Shown here piece after piece: positions 7,417-15,765 of a stretch of 64,000 bases of DNA. Numbering within the stretch: the first letter of the stretch is position 1; each line of letters begins with the position of its first letter. The stretch is taken from the NCBI GenBank assembly GCA_046292765.1, contig JBKBQA010000001.1, forward strand, positions 62,001 to 126,000, written 5' to 3'. The stretch is from PGZG01 sp046292765 (lineage in GTDB: Bacteria > Pseudomonadota > Gammaproteobacteria > Pseudomonadales > Alcanivoracaceae). The position numbers and the translations under genes were made by a program. The notes beneath the pieces are model-generated. The model ran no database searches. It saw only the letters and a program-made list of their open reading frames with translations, and was not told the DNA's origin.

Positions 7417-8562
7417 TCAGGCCAGCAGCGGTGGCAGTTCCTTGTTCAGGGCCTGCTTCTCGGCGCAGGCATCGCCAGTGAGCGCGTAGCCAAGCAGGGC
7501 GCCATCGGTGCTGCGGAACAGGGCCTTGATGTTGAGGCCGTCGCCCTCACAGTGCCACGCGCCCTCCGCCCCCGGTGCCGGCGGACAGACCACGGTGGGG
7601 CAGGCGGGTATTTTGATTGTTACTGGCATCACGCCGTAGCTCACCGGGGTCGGCTCGCCGGCCAGAGTTTTGGCGAGCGCCCGCGACGCCGACATCAGCG
7701 GCAGGATATAGGGCAGCACCAGGCCTTCTACTTCGGCGCAATCGCCCAGCGCATACACGTCCGCTGCGCTGGTTTGCAGCAGCCGGTCCGCGACGATGCC
7801 ACGGTTAACGGTGATGCCTGCAGCGCTGGCCAGCGCAATGCGCGGCCGCAGGCCGACGGCCTGCAGCACAATATCCGCTTCCACTTCGGTGCCGTCGGAC
7901 AGGCCCACGACGACAACGTCGCCGCGCCGATTGCAGGTGGTGGCGAAGGGGCCGAAGTGGAATCGCACGCCGGCAGCTTCCAGTCCCTGTTGCACGGCCC
8001 GGGACGCCGGTTCCGGCAGCAGTGTCGGCAGGCAGCGGCCCATGGGCTCCACCAGCTCCACTGTGAAACCGCCAGCCAGCAGGTCGTTGGCAAACTCGCA
8101 GCCGATCAGGCCACCGCCGATGATCAGCACGCTTCGCTTTCCGGCTGCGGCCTTGCCAAAGCGGGCGTAATCCATCAGATCGTTGACGGTGTAGACCAGA
8201 TCCAGCGCATCACCGGTCATGGGCGGGCGGAACACGTCGGCACCCAGGGCCAGCACCAGCTTGCTGTAGCGCAGGCTGTCGCCATTGACGATAACCTGCT
8301 TGCTGGCGGTGTCGATGGCGCTGACGGTGACAGCAATGCGAATCTCTGCGCTCAGCTGCGCGGCGGTTTGTTCGGCGCTGGCCATGGCGAGTGCATCGGC
8401 ATCTTTCTGTTTGGCGAAGCCGTTGGAAAGCATCGGCTTCGAGTAGTTGCGGCCGTCGTCACTGGTGAGCATGACAACCGGAGTGGTCTTGTCGAGCTTG
8501 CGCAGCTCCTTGACCAGATTGAAACCGGCGAGGCCGGTGCCAATGACGATAATCGGGTCCAT
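7417..8562 (-). CDS. rubB: Rubredoxin-NAD(+) reductase
   Basis: 381 residues with two dinucleotide-binding motifs: GTGLAGFNLVKELR at the N-terminus (FAD) and VLIIGGGLIGCEFANDL (NAD), plus YALGDCAEVEG in the C-terminal FAD site. This is the layout of rubredoxin reductases (AlkT/RubB), which pass electrons from NADH to rubredoxin, for example for alkane hydroxylases. The adjacent rubredoxin supports this over a generic nitrite-reductase-like FAD protein. The ATG at 8562 has GGAAAA upstream; a TTG at 8580 is less likely. It is the second gene of the rubA-rubB pair. Confidence 0.9.
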   Translation of the reverse strand: MDPIIVIGTGLAGFNLVKELRKLDKTTPVVMLTSDDGRNYSKPMLSNGFAKQKDADALAMASAEQTAAQLSAEIRIAVTVSAIDTASKQVIVNGDSLRYSKLVLALGADVFRPPMTGDALDLVYTVNDLMDYARFGKAAAGKRSVLIIGGGLIGCEFANDLLAGGFTVELVEPMGRCLPTLLPEPASRAVQQGLEAAGVRFHFGPFATTCNRRGDVVVVGLSDGTEVEADIVLQAVGLRPRIALASAAGITVNRGIVADRLLQTSAADVYALGDCAEVEGLVLPYILPLMSASRALAKTLAGEPTPVSYGVMPVTIKIPACPTVVCPPAPGAEGAWHCEGDGLNIKALFRSTDGALLGYALTGDACAEKQALNKELPPLLA

Positions 8563-8591
8563 AGTATTTTCCGTGGGCAAACGTCAGATAT

Positions 8592-8618
8592 GACACGGGG
8601 CGCAGTGCGCCCCGTGTC
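8592..8618 (-). other. Perfect hairpin between rubredoxin and its reductase
   Basis: GACACGGGGCGC, loop AGT, GCGCCCCGTGTC: a 12-bp perfect stem lying 18 bases after the rubredoxin stop and about 30 bases before the reductase start. No T-run follows, so it is unlikely to be a full terminator. A partial terminator or an mRNA-stabilising loop that keeps rubredoxin in excess over reductase is the likely role (inference). Confidence 0.6.
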
Positions 8619-8636
8619 GATTGGCTTGAGAGCGGA

Positions 8637-8801
8637 TCAGATTTCGACCATCTCGAAATCGTCCTTGGACACGCCGCAGTCCGGGCAGACCCAGTCGTCT
8701 GGCACGTCGTTCCAGGCGGTGCCGGGGGCGATGCCTTCTTCCGGCAGGCCTTCGGCCTCGTCATAGATAAAGCCGCAGACCACACATTCCCACTTTCTCA
8801 T
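8637..8801 (-). CDS. rubA: Rubredoxin
   Basis: A 54-residue protein beginning MRKWECVVCGFIYDEAEG. Cys6, Cys9, Cys39 and Cys42 in two CxxCG loops (CVVCG and CPDCG) bind a single Fe. The rest is typical of AlkG2-type rubredoxins (GTAWNDVPDDWVCP). It is a cytoplasmic one-electron carrier between rubredoxin reductase and alkane or other oxygenases. It is the first gene of a two-gene operon. Confidence 0.95.
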   Translation of the reverse strand: MRKWECVVCGFIYDEAEGLPEEGIAPGTAWNDVPDDWVCPDCGVSKDDFEMVEI

Positions 8802-8980
8802 GTTCTACCTCTCAGGCTGATGCTGGGCTGACGCTGACATCAGCCAATGGAAAGTCGCAAGGGCCGCTAACCTAGCCATGCGGCCGGCAAAAATCAATGA
8901 CCTCATGGCGCGTCACGGTGTCCGGCGGTTGCCAACTCGGCACACCTTGCGCATAGTGCCGGCGCCACAGAGGACGCCCC

Positions 8981-9544
8981 GTGAAGACCACCCGGATCAT
9001 CAGCCCCGCCCGCTGTCTCGACCCCGAGCTGCACTGGCAGCGGCTGGGCCGTGTCCGGGCGCCGGAGTCGGTGGCCGTCTGGCTGCAGGACGAAGGCTCT
9101 CTGACCCGGCGATTGCAACGCCACGGCCAGTTCAGTGTCCGGCCGGTGAGCCAGCGGGTGGCGGTGCCGACGGTAGCAGAGGGCCGCCTGCTCGGTCTGC
9201 GCGCGCGGCAACGGGCGCTGGTCCGCGAGGTGTTGTTGCTGCTCAATGGCAAACCGGTGGTGTTTGCCCGCAGTGTGCTGCCACTGGTCTCCCTGACCGG
9301 TGCCAACCGGGTGCTGGGTCATATGGCTCGTCGCTCGCTGGGCGCGGAGCTGTTTCGCAACCCCCGTGCCCGCCGGTTAGCAGTGTGGGTGGCTCAGGTG
9401 CCGCCGTTCCGCTTGCCGGTGGCGCTGGATCAGCCGGCCTGGGGCCGGCAATCCCTGTTTATCAAACGTGGCCGGCCGCTGCTGGTGGCGGAGGTATTCC
9501 TGCCCTCAGCGGCCTGGTTGTGGGAGCGGCCGTCCCGCTTGTGA
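8981..9544 (+). CDS. ubiC: Chorismate lyase UbiC
   Basis: 187 residues matching chorismate--pyruvate lyase: LQDEGSLTRRLQ near the start, VREVLLLLNGKPVVFARSVLP in the middle and RSLGAELFRNP. It converts chorismate to 4-hydroxybenzoate, the first committed step of ubiquinone synthesis. It starts with GTG, with AGAGGA 8 bases upstream. ubiA, often the next gene, is absent; the convergent thrB follows after 4 bases. Rubredoxin genes beside ubiC are also known, from memory, in Pseudomonas and Alcanivorax. Confidence 0.92.
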   Translation: MKTTRIISPARCLDPELHWQRLGRVRAPESVAVWLQDEGSLTRRLQRHGQFSVRPVSQRVAVPTVAEGRLLGLRARQRALVREVLLLLNGKPVVFARSVLPLVSLTGANRVLGHMARRSLGAELFRNPRARRLAVWVAQVPPFRLPVALDQPAWGRQSLFIKRGRPLLVAEVFLPSAAWLWERPSRL

Positions 9545-9548
9545 GCGG

Positions 9549-10463
9549 TCAGCCGTCCAGCGCCGCCAGACGGCGGCGATAGAGCCGGGCGAATTCCTCC
9601 GGGTCCTTGCTGCCCTGACCGTCCAGGGCCGTTTGATGGCGGCCACGAAGTCGCGACAACCAGAAGCGCAACGCTGCCACCGTCAAAGCCTCGTCCATTA
9701 ATTCAAGGCCCTCCGCCGAAAGCGAACGCTCACTTTCATAGCCCTCCAGCAGCGCCGTCTGGTGTGACAGCAGCGGCTCACCGGAGGGGTCGATACACCA
9801 GTCGTTGATGGCCACGGCAAGGTCATACACCGGATGGTCATGGCAGGCATGGTAGAAGTCGAGCAGGCCGCTCAGTTGATCGCCGTTGAACAGGGCGTTG
9901 TCGCGGAACAGGTCGCCATGAACAAGTACCCGGGGGCCGGATCGAGACAGCCAGCGTTGCAGCAGTGCGGCGGCCTTGGTGCGCTCCGGCCCCTTCGGTA
10001 ATTCGGCCATCAGCTCACCGAGCACTTCCCGCTCGTGTGGCAGCGGCGTGGGCGAGGACACCGTTACCTGATGCAGGCGGGCGAGGGCGGCGCCGATTTG
10101 CCGGCAGTGATCGGGCTCGGGGCGGTCGAGGTGCTGCCCGGGCAGTCGCGGCACCAGCATGGCCGGCTTGCCAGCCAGCTCGAACACCGTACCCCGGGGC
10201 AGCGGGATCGGGCAGGGCACCGGCAGCCCCGCCGCTGCGGCCGCTGCCAGGACCTCAGCAAACCAGGGCAGCGCCGAAGCAGGCAGCTGCTCGAACAGGG
10301 TCAGTACTACGTCGCGGCGACGCCCCTGCGGGTCGGTGGCGTCGATCAGGTAGTTGCTGTTCTCGATGCCGGCGCTGGCCGGGCGAAAGGCGAGCAGGGT
10401 CAGCTCGGCCTCGGCCAGCACGGGGATCAGGTCTTGTTGGTGGAGGGTGGTGAAAACGCTCAT
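9549..10463 (-). CDS. thrB: Homoserine kinase, APH-fold type
   Basis: 304 residues of the aminoglycoside-phosphotransferase fold: IENSNYLI near the N-terminus, catalytic VHGDLFRDNALF and LLDFYHACHDHPVYDLA with the metal-binding Asp. This is the ThrB form typical of pseudomonads and relatives, which phosphorylates homoserine in threonine synthesis and is unrelated to the GHMP-type enzyme of enterobacteria. Length and the E-N-S-N-Y motif favour ThrB over the related stress kinase SrkA. polA lies nearby, as in Pseudomonas. Confidence 0.87.
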   Translation of the reverse strand: MSVFTTLHQQDLIPVLAEAELTLLAFRPASAGIENSNYLIDATDPQGRRRDVVLTLFEQLPASALPWFAEVLAAAAAAGLPVPCPIPLPRGTVFELAGKPAMLVPRLPGQHLDRPEPDHCRQIGAALARLHQVTVSSPTPLPHEREVLGELMAELPKGPERTKAAALLQRWLSRSGPRVLVHGDLFRDNALFNGDQLSGLLDFYHACHDHPVYDLAVAINDWCIDPSGEPLLSHQTALLEGYESERSLSAEGLELMDEALTVAALRFWLSRLRGRHQTALDGQGSKDPEEFARLYRRRLAALDG

Positions 10464-10584
10464 GGGGCGCCAGTGTAGCAGGGCGCGCCGGCCTTTCCTC
10501 CCGGCCCTTGAGGCGTATACTTGCGGTCGGGCGCCGTGGGAGCCGTGACGGTGCCCGACCAGAACAACAATAAGGAGTTATTCC

Positions 10585-11217
10585 ATGAGGGTTTTCCGTT
10601 TTCTGCCGGCGCTGCTGCTGGTGATCTCGGCCGGTGCGAAGGCGGATATCGCGGTGTATCGCGACGCGACCAATTCCTATGTCGGCGCTAATATCGCTTT
10701 GGTCAATGTCGAGGCCAACACCCTGGACCAAACACCGGGCGGCTTTGTCTTCCGTCTTGGTGGCATGGTCGATAAAAACTGGGGGGCAGAGGTGCGACTC
10801 GGTCGTACCTTCTGGCATGAAGTCGAATACACCCCGGGTGGTGGCAGTATTCAGGTCGACATTGATCATATCGCCGGTGTTTACGGCACCGGCCGCCTTC
10901 CGTTCAATGTGCCTTTTGTTCAGCTGCCGCTGGTCGACAAGTTATTTGTCCATGCCTTGGCAGGCGTGGCAGATGTGCAGTTGCGCACCCGTCAGGTAAC
11001 CTGCTCGCCCGCCTGCACACGCACCTATCGCCGTGATAACACCACCGATATTTCCTGGGGCGTTGGCGTGGGCATGGAGCTGGCGTTGCCGAAGGTAGAG
11101 CTGCCGGTATTCAACGCGCCCCGCCGGATTGGATTGTCGCTGGAATACATGAACTACGGCGGCAAAAACGATGTCGATTTCACCGGTATTGAAGCCGGCC
11201 TGATGGTGTTCTTCTGA
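10585..11217 (+). CDS. Outer-membrane beta-barrel protein
   Basis: 210 residues with a signal peptide (MRVFRFLPALLLVISAGAKA) and alternating amphipathic strands ending in Phe-Phe, the usual C-terminal signature for outer-membrane insertion. Motifs such as YVGANIALVNVEAN and GGMVDKNWGAEVRLGRTFW fit the small OmpA/OmpW-like barrel class. Two Cys (SPACTRTY region) may form a loop disulfide. AAGGAG stands 8 bases before the ATG. The esterase gene begins 3 bases after its stop, so the two are probably cotranscribed. Confidence 0.78.
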   Translation: MRVFRFLPALLLVISAGAKADIAVYRDATNSYVGANIALVNVEANTLDQTPGGFVFRLGGMVDKNWGAEVRLGRTFWHEVEYTPGGGSIQVDIDHIAGVYGTGRLPFNVPFVQLPLVDKLFVHALAGVADVQLRTRQVTCSPACTRTYRRDNTTDISWGVGVGMELALPKVELPVFNAPRRIGLSLEYMNYGGKNDVDFTGIEAGLMVFF

Positions 11218-11220
11218 CCC

Positions 11221-12252
11221 ATGACCCTGCGCACCCGCTTTGAACGTCTTGCCATTGGCAGTTTGCTGAAACTGCCGGCCCCGGTGTGCGGTGCCGCTGC
11301 TGCCGTGGCCGAGCCGGAAGAGCGCAACGAGCTCGACGCCCGACTGCGCTTGTTGCTGGCCGCGTCCGGCCTGCGCCCGCAGCTTGACAGCCTGACATTC
11401 GAACAGGCCCGACGTCAGTACGACGAGCTGTTTGCACTGATGGATGTGCCGAAGGAGCGGGTTGGCAAGTGCGAAGATCTCGGCTTTGCCGTCAACAAGG
11501 GTGAAATCCGCGTGCGGGTGTACTGGCCCGAAGGCACCACTGAGGCACTGCGTCCCGGTGTGCTGTTCTTTCATGGCGGCGGTCATGTAATTGGTTCGGT
11601 GGACGGCTATGACCGTCTTTGCCGACTGCTCTGCAATCGTCTCGGCGCGGTGTTCGCCAGCGTTGACTATCGGCTGGCGCCGGAGCACAAATTTCCCACC
11701 GCAGCAGAAGATGCCATCGCCGCCTGGCAATGGTTTCGTGCGCAGGCCCCGTCCTTTGGTGCCGACCCGACACGCCTGGCGGTGATGGGCGACAGTGCCG
11801 GCGGCAATCTTGCTGCAGTGATCTGTCAGCAGGCAGTGGCGCGCACCTTGCCGCTGCCGGCGGCTCAATGTCTGATCTATCCGCAAGTGGATGGCCGGAT
11901 GATCGACGCATCGGTGACCCGCTATGCCCAGCATCTCGGTCTTACCCGCAGCCTGATTCACTGGTTCCGTGATCATTACTACCGTACGCCAGACGATGCC
12001 AATAACCCGCTGGCATCGCCTTTACTGGCAGCGCGAGTAGATCAGCTTCCGCCGGCACTGGTGGTGACCGCGCGCGATCCGCTGCGGGATCAGGGACGTG
12101 CCTACGCGGATCGTCTGCGCACCGCCAGTGTTGAGGTGGTGGAGCTGGAATATCCGCACCTGATTCACGGTTTTCTTGGCATGGGCGGCGTGGTTCCGGA
12201 AGCGCGTCGCGCCATCCTTGAAATCTGCCACACGTTCGGCAAGATGCTCTGA
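11221..12252 (+). CDS. Alpha/beta hydrolase, HSL (family IV) esterase
   Basis: 343 residues of the hormone-sensitive-lipase family. The oxyanion-hole motif HGGG is at residues 118-121, the nucleophile elbow GDSAGG has Ser192, and Asp286 (ARDPLRD) and His316 (LIHGF) complete the triad. YRLAPEHKFP is a family hallmark. No signal peptide is evident, so it is probably a cytoplasmic carboxylesterase acting on short- to medium-chain acyl esters. It follows the barrel protein with a 3-base gap and no clear ribosome site, which suggests coupling. Confidence 0.9.
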   Translation: MTLRTRFERLAIGSLLKLPAPVCGAAAAVAEPEERNELDARLRLLLAASGLRPQLDSLTFEQARRQYDELFALMDVPKERVGKCEDLGFAVNKGEIRVRVYWPEGTTEALRPGVLFFHGGGHVIGSVDGYDRLCRLLCNRLGAVFASVDYRLAPEHKFPTAAEDAIAAWQWFRAQAPSFGADPTRLAVMGDSAGGNLAAVICQQAVARTLPLPAAQCLIYPQVDGRMIDASVTRYAQHLGLTRSLIHWFRDHYYRTPDDANNPLASPLLAARVDQLPPALVVTARDPLRDQGRAYADRLRTASVEVVELEYPHLIHGFLGMGGVVPEARRAILEICHTFGKML

Positions 12253-12268
12253 TATTTCTCTTTCTCAT

Positions 12269-12430
12269 GCGCAGGAGCGGCAATCCTGCCGCGACAAAGT
12301 TGGGCAGGAACACCTTCCGCTGCCCACCGGATGGAGGCGCTCCCCGATACACGCTTTGTCCATCCGGCGAGCAGCGGAAGGTGTTCTCGGGCATCGTAAA
12401 ATCGCCGCAGGAATGCCGTTCCTGCGCAGC
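12269..12430. repeat. 160-bp palindromic element made of REP-like units
   Basis: The segment folds back on itself along most of its length. Outer arms GCGCAGGAGCGGCAATCCTG (12269-) and its near complement at 12401-12430, middle arms GAACACCTTCCGCTGC (12308-12323 / 12371-12386) and inner arms CCGGATGGA (12327-12335 / 12359-12367) all share one centre near 12348. There is no gene inside. It fills almost the whole spacer between the esterase and polA. Structure and shared units with the copies at 7.36 and 30.9 kb suggest a REP/BIME or MITE-like element mobilised in trans. Confidence 0.75.
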
Positions 12431-12447
12431 AACAGGATACTCACTGA

Positions 12448-15228
12448 ATGACAGGACAGGACATGTCTCAGCCAAAGCCGGTCGTCCTGGTTGACGGCTC
12501 CTCCTATTTGTACCGCGCCTTTCATGCGTTGCCGCCGCTGACCACCTCCACCGGACAGCCCACCGGCGCCGTACGCGGTGTCGCCAGCATGTTGCGCAAG
12601 CTGATCAAGGACTACCAGCCCGACTACATCGGTGTGGTGTTTGATGCCAAGGGCAAGACCTTTCGCGACGAGATGTTCGAACAGTACAAGGCCAATCGAC
12701 CGCCCATGCCAGATGAACTGCGGGCTCAGGTGGAGCCGCTGCACGCGCTGATCCGCGCCATGGGGCTGCCACTGATTGTCGAGGACGGTGTAGAAGCCGA
12801 CGATGTAATCGGTACCTTCGCTCGCCAGCTCGCAGCGGAAGGGCGGTCGGTAATCATTTCCACCGGCGACAAGGACATGGCCCAGCTGGTAGACGAGCAT
12901 GTCACCCTCGTGAACACCATGACCGACACCGTGCTGGACCCGGCTGGCGTCGAGAACAAGTTTGGCATTCCCCCATCACTGATCATCGATTACCTCGCGC
13001 TGATGGGCGACAAGGTGGACAACATCCCCGGGGTGCCCGGGGTCGGCGAAAAGACCGCGCTTGCACTGATTCAGGGACTGGGCTCGCTGGAATCCATTTA
13101 TGTCAATCTGGACAAAGTGGCCGAGCTCGATTTCCGTGGCGCGAAAAAAATGCCGGAGAAACTTGCCGAGCACCGCGACATGGCTTTCATGTCTTATCGG
13201 CTTGCCACCATCAAAACGGATTGCGAGTTGAAAGAAACCCTGACAGATCTCAGGCCGGCAGAACCGGATCGTGACACGCTGGCGCAACTGTACCGTGAGC
13301 TGGAGTTTAAAGGGTGGCTGGCGGAAGTGCTGGGCGGCGAGTCCGCCGATGCGCAGCCATTGTCGTCCGTCACCGTCGCCGCCGATGCTGCTGAAGTGGC
13401 GCCAACCAGCGCCGTTTCTCGTGAGCATTACGAAACCATTCTGGACCAGGGACATCTCGCCCGCTGGATTGACATCCTGACATCGTCCGGCCTGTTTGCC
13501 TTCGATACTGAAACCACCAGCCTTGACTACATGGCGGCAGAGCTTGTTGGAGTATCGTTTGCCGTGGCTCCGGGGCAGGCTGCCTATGTGCCGCTGGCAC
13601 ACGATTATCCCGGTGCGCCGGAGCAGCTCGACCGCGAACGGGTGCTGGCACTACTAAAGCCGTTGCTGGAGAGCGATAATCTGAAAAAAATTGGCCAGAA
13701 CCTCAAGTACGACATGAGTGTGTTGGCCAACTATGACATCACCCTGCGTGGTATTGAATTTGACACCATGCTGGAATCGTATGTGCTCGATTCGGTGGCA
13801 ACTCGCCACGATATGGATTCACTGGCGCTGAAATATCTCGGCCACAACAACATTGCCTTCACCGACATTGCCGGCAAGGGCGCAAAACAGCTCACGTTCA
13901 ACCAGATCGGTCTCGAAGAAGCCGCGCGTTATGCAGCTGAGGATGCGGATGTCACCTTGCAGCTGCATCAAACCCTGTGGCCGAAGTTGGCGCAAGTGCC
14001 GTCACTGGTGTCGGTGTTCCGTGACATTGACATGCCGCTGGTGCCGGTGCTGTCGCGCATCGAGCGCAACGGCTGCCAACTGGACGCCGACATGTTGCGC
14101 CGGCAGAGCAATGAACTGGCGAAGAAGATGGTGGCGCTTGAGCAAAAGGCCTGGGAGGTTGCCGGGCAGCAATTCAATCTCAGCTCGCCCAAGCAGCTTG
14201 GCGACATTCTGTACGGCAAGCTTGGTATTCCGGTGGTGAAGAAAACACCAAAGGGTCAGCCTTCCACCGCGGAAGCCGTGCTTGAAGAGCTGGCGCTCGA
14301 GTATGAGCTGCCACAGGTGATCATGGATTACCGCAGTGTCGCCAAACTGAAAAGCACCTACACCGACAAGCTACCGGAGATGATCAGCTCGCGCAGTGGC
14401 CGTCTGCATACCTCCTACCATCAGGCGGTGGCGGCCACCGGCCGGTTGTCGTCCAGTGATCCTAATCTGCAGAATATTCCTGTGCGCACCGAGGAAGGCC
14501 GGCGCATCCGCCAGGCTTTTGTCGCGCCGAAAGGACGCAAGCTGGTGGCGGCAGATTACTCGCAGATTGAACTGCGCATCATGGCGCACTTGTCCGGTGA
14601 TGCCGGCTTGCTCGATGCCTTTGCCAGAGGGCTCGATATTCACCGCGCCACCGCTGCGGAAGTGGCCGGAAAAAAAGTGGATGACGTGAGTGATCTGGAG
14701 CGTCGTAATGCCAAGGCCATTAACTTCGGTCTGATCTATGGCATGAGCGCCTTTGGCCTCGCCAAACAGCTCGGCATCAGCCGCCAGGAAGCGCAGCACT
14801 ATGTTGATAGCTACTTCGACAAGTATCCGGGCGTGAAGCGCTACATGGAGCGCACCCGCGCCGAAGCCGCCGAGAATGGCTACGTCGAAACCCTGTTCGG
14901 CCGGCGTTTGTACCTGCCCGATATTCATGCTCGCAACGCCAATATCCGTCAGGGCGCAGAGCGCACCGCCATCAACGCGCCGATGCAGGGCACGGCGGCG
15001 GATATCATCAAGCGCGCTATGATTGATGTTGACCGCTGGCTGGCCGGCAGCGACCTCGATGCCATGATGATCATGCAGGTACACGATGAACTGGTGTTCG
15101 AAGTTGCCGAGCAGGATGTGGAACTGCTGGTAGCAGAGGTCTCCACCCGCATGAGTGCCGCAGCGACGCTGGACGTGCCACTGGTGGTGGATCCGGGCGT
15201 GGGCAACAATTGGGACGAAGCCCACTGA
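12448..15228 (+). CDS. polA: DNA polymerase I
   Basis: 926 residues with all three modules. The 5'-3' nuclease covers about 1-290 (VLVDGSSYLYRAF, EADDVIGT, GDKVDNIPGVPGVGEKTA). The 3'-5' exonuclease is about 330-530 with its DxE acids intact (FDTETTSLDYM). The polymerase is about 540-926 with motif A (AADYSQIELRIMAHLSGD), motif B (RRNAKAINFGLIYG) and motif C (QVHDELVFEV). It fills gaps in Okazaki-fragment and repair synthesis. An ATG at 12463 (MSQPKP) also has a purine-rich ribosome site and may be the true start. Confidence 0.97.
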   Translation: MTGQDMSQPKPVVLVDGSSYLYRAFHALPPLTTSTGQPTGAVRGVASMLRKLIKDYQPDYIGVVFDAKGKTFRDEMFEQYKANRPPMPDELRAQVEPLHALIRAMGLPLIVEDGVEADDVIGTFARQLAAEGRSVIISTGDKDMAQLVDEHVTLVNTMTDTVLDPAGVENKFGIPPSLIIDYLALMGDKVDNIPGVPGVGEKTALALIQGLGSLESIYVNLDKVAELDFRGAKKMPEKLAEHRDMAFMSYRLATIKTDCELKETLTDLRPAEPDRDTLAQLYRELEFKGWLAEVLGGESADAQPLSSVTVAADAAEVAPTSAVSREHYETILDQGHLARWIDILTSSGLFAFDTETTSLDYMAAELVGVSFAVAPGQAAYVPLAHDYPGAPEQLDRERVLALLKPLLESDNLKKIGQNLKYDMSVLANYDITLRGIEFDTMLESYVLDSVATRHDMDSLALKYLGHNNIAFTDIAGKGAKQLTFNQIGLEEAARYAAEDADVTLQLHQTLWPKLAQVPSLVSVFRDIDMPLVPVLSRIERNGCQLDADMLRRQSNELAKKMVALEQKAWEVAGQQFNLSSPKQLGDILYGKLGIPVVKKTPKGQPSTAEAVLEELALEYELPQVIMDYRSVAKLKSTYTDKLPEMISSRSGRLHTSYHQAVAATGRLSSSDPNLQNIPVRTEEGRRIRQAFVAPKGRKLVAADYSQIELRIMAHLSGDAGLLDAFARGLDIHRATAAEVAGKKVDDVSDLERRNAKAINFGLIYGMSAFGLAKQLGISRQEAQHYVDSYFDKYPGVKRYMERTRAEAAENGYVETLFGRRLYLPDIHARNANIRQGAERTAINAPMQGTAADIIKRAMIDVDRWLAGSDLDAMMIMQVHDELVFEVAEQDVELLVAEVSTRMSAAATLDVPLVVDPGVGNNWDEAH

Positions 15229-15317
15229 GTGGCGTTGGCTGAAAGCAGGAAGCGAGCGCCATCTGCTGCCGGAGTACACCTCGATGTTGAGGGGACAAGT
15301 GTGGGCGCGAACGATGG

Positions 15318-15353
15318 TGCGCCGGGGCTTGCCTCACCTCCAGCCCCGGCGCA
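15318..15353 (+). terminator. Hairpin after polA
   Basis: TGCGCCGGGGCT and AGCCCCGGCGCA form a perfect 12-bp stem around a 12-base loop. It lies 90 bases after the polA stop and about 40 bases before the next start. The T-run is weak (TTATC), so termination may be partial. Confidence 0.5.
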
Positions 15354-15390
15354 TTATCGGCCGAACACGATAACAAGAGACGGAGTTGCC

Positions 15391-15648
15391 ATGTCCGGCC
15401 AGCCAGAGCTTTCCCCGGAAATTCTTGACGAGCTCCATGTTCTGATGCGCTTCAATCCCGACTGCAGTCAACAGGGCATCAAGGTTCACCATCATTCCGC
15501 TTCCGCCGATACCGTCGCCGCCACTGGCCGGCTTCATGCCAAAGGGCTGATCACCCAGCCTGATGGAGGCTATCTGACCAGTCTTGGCCACAGTGCGCTG
15601 GAGCATGCCCGGGCATTGCTGCTGATCTTGCAACCCAGATTGCACTGA
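15391..15648 (+). CDS. Conserved small protein, TIGR02647 family
   Basis: 85 residues. The text SPEILDELHVLMRFNPDCSQQGIKVHH and GLITQPDGGYLTSLG matches, from memory, the gammaproteobacterial TIGR02647 family of about 80 residues, whose function is unknown. The fold looks like a small winged-helix (DELHVLMRF..., RLHAKGLITQPDGGYLTSLG), so DNA binding is possible. The ATG at 15391 is chosen because GGAG lies 7 bases upstream; the frame extends further up without a ribosome site. Confidence 0.82.
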   Translation: MSGQPELSPEILDELHVLMRFNPDCSQQGIKVHHHSASADTVAATGRLHAKGLITQPDGGYLTSLGHSALEHARALLLILQPRLH

Positions 15649-15765
15649 TCCGACTCCCTCAGCGCTTCATCACTGCTCGGCGGCGAAGGGTCTTTATTGC
15701 TGTCGCCTTCTGTGGGAAGGTTGTGGCCACAACAAGAATCCCCGCTATTCCGTTACGAGGTTGTC

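Noticed and set aside
9549..10463. Stress-response kinase SrkA/RdoA
   Set aside because: The same fold, but the N-terminal I-E-N-S-N-Y motif, length near 304 and nearby polA fit homoserine kinase ThrB better.
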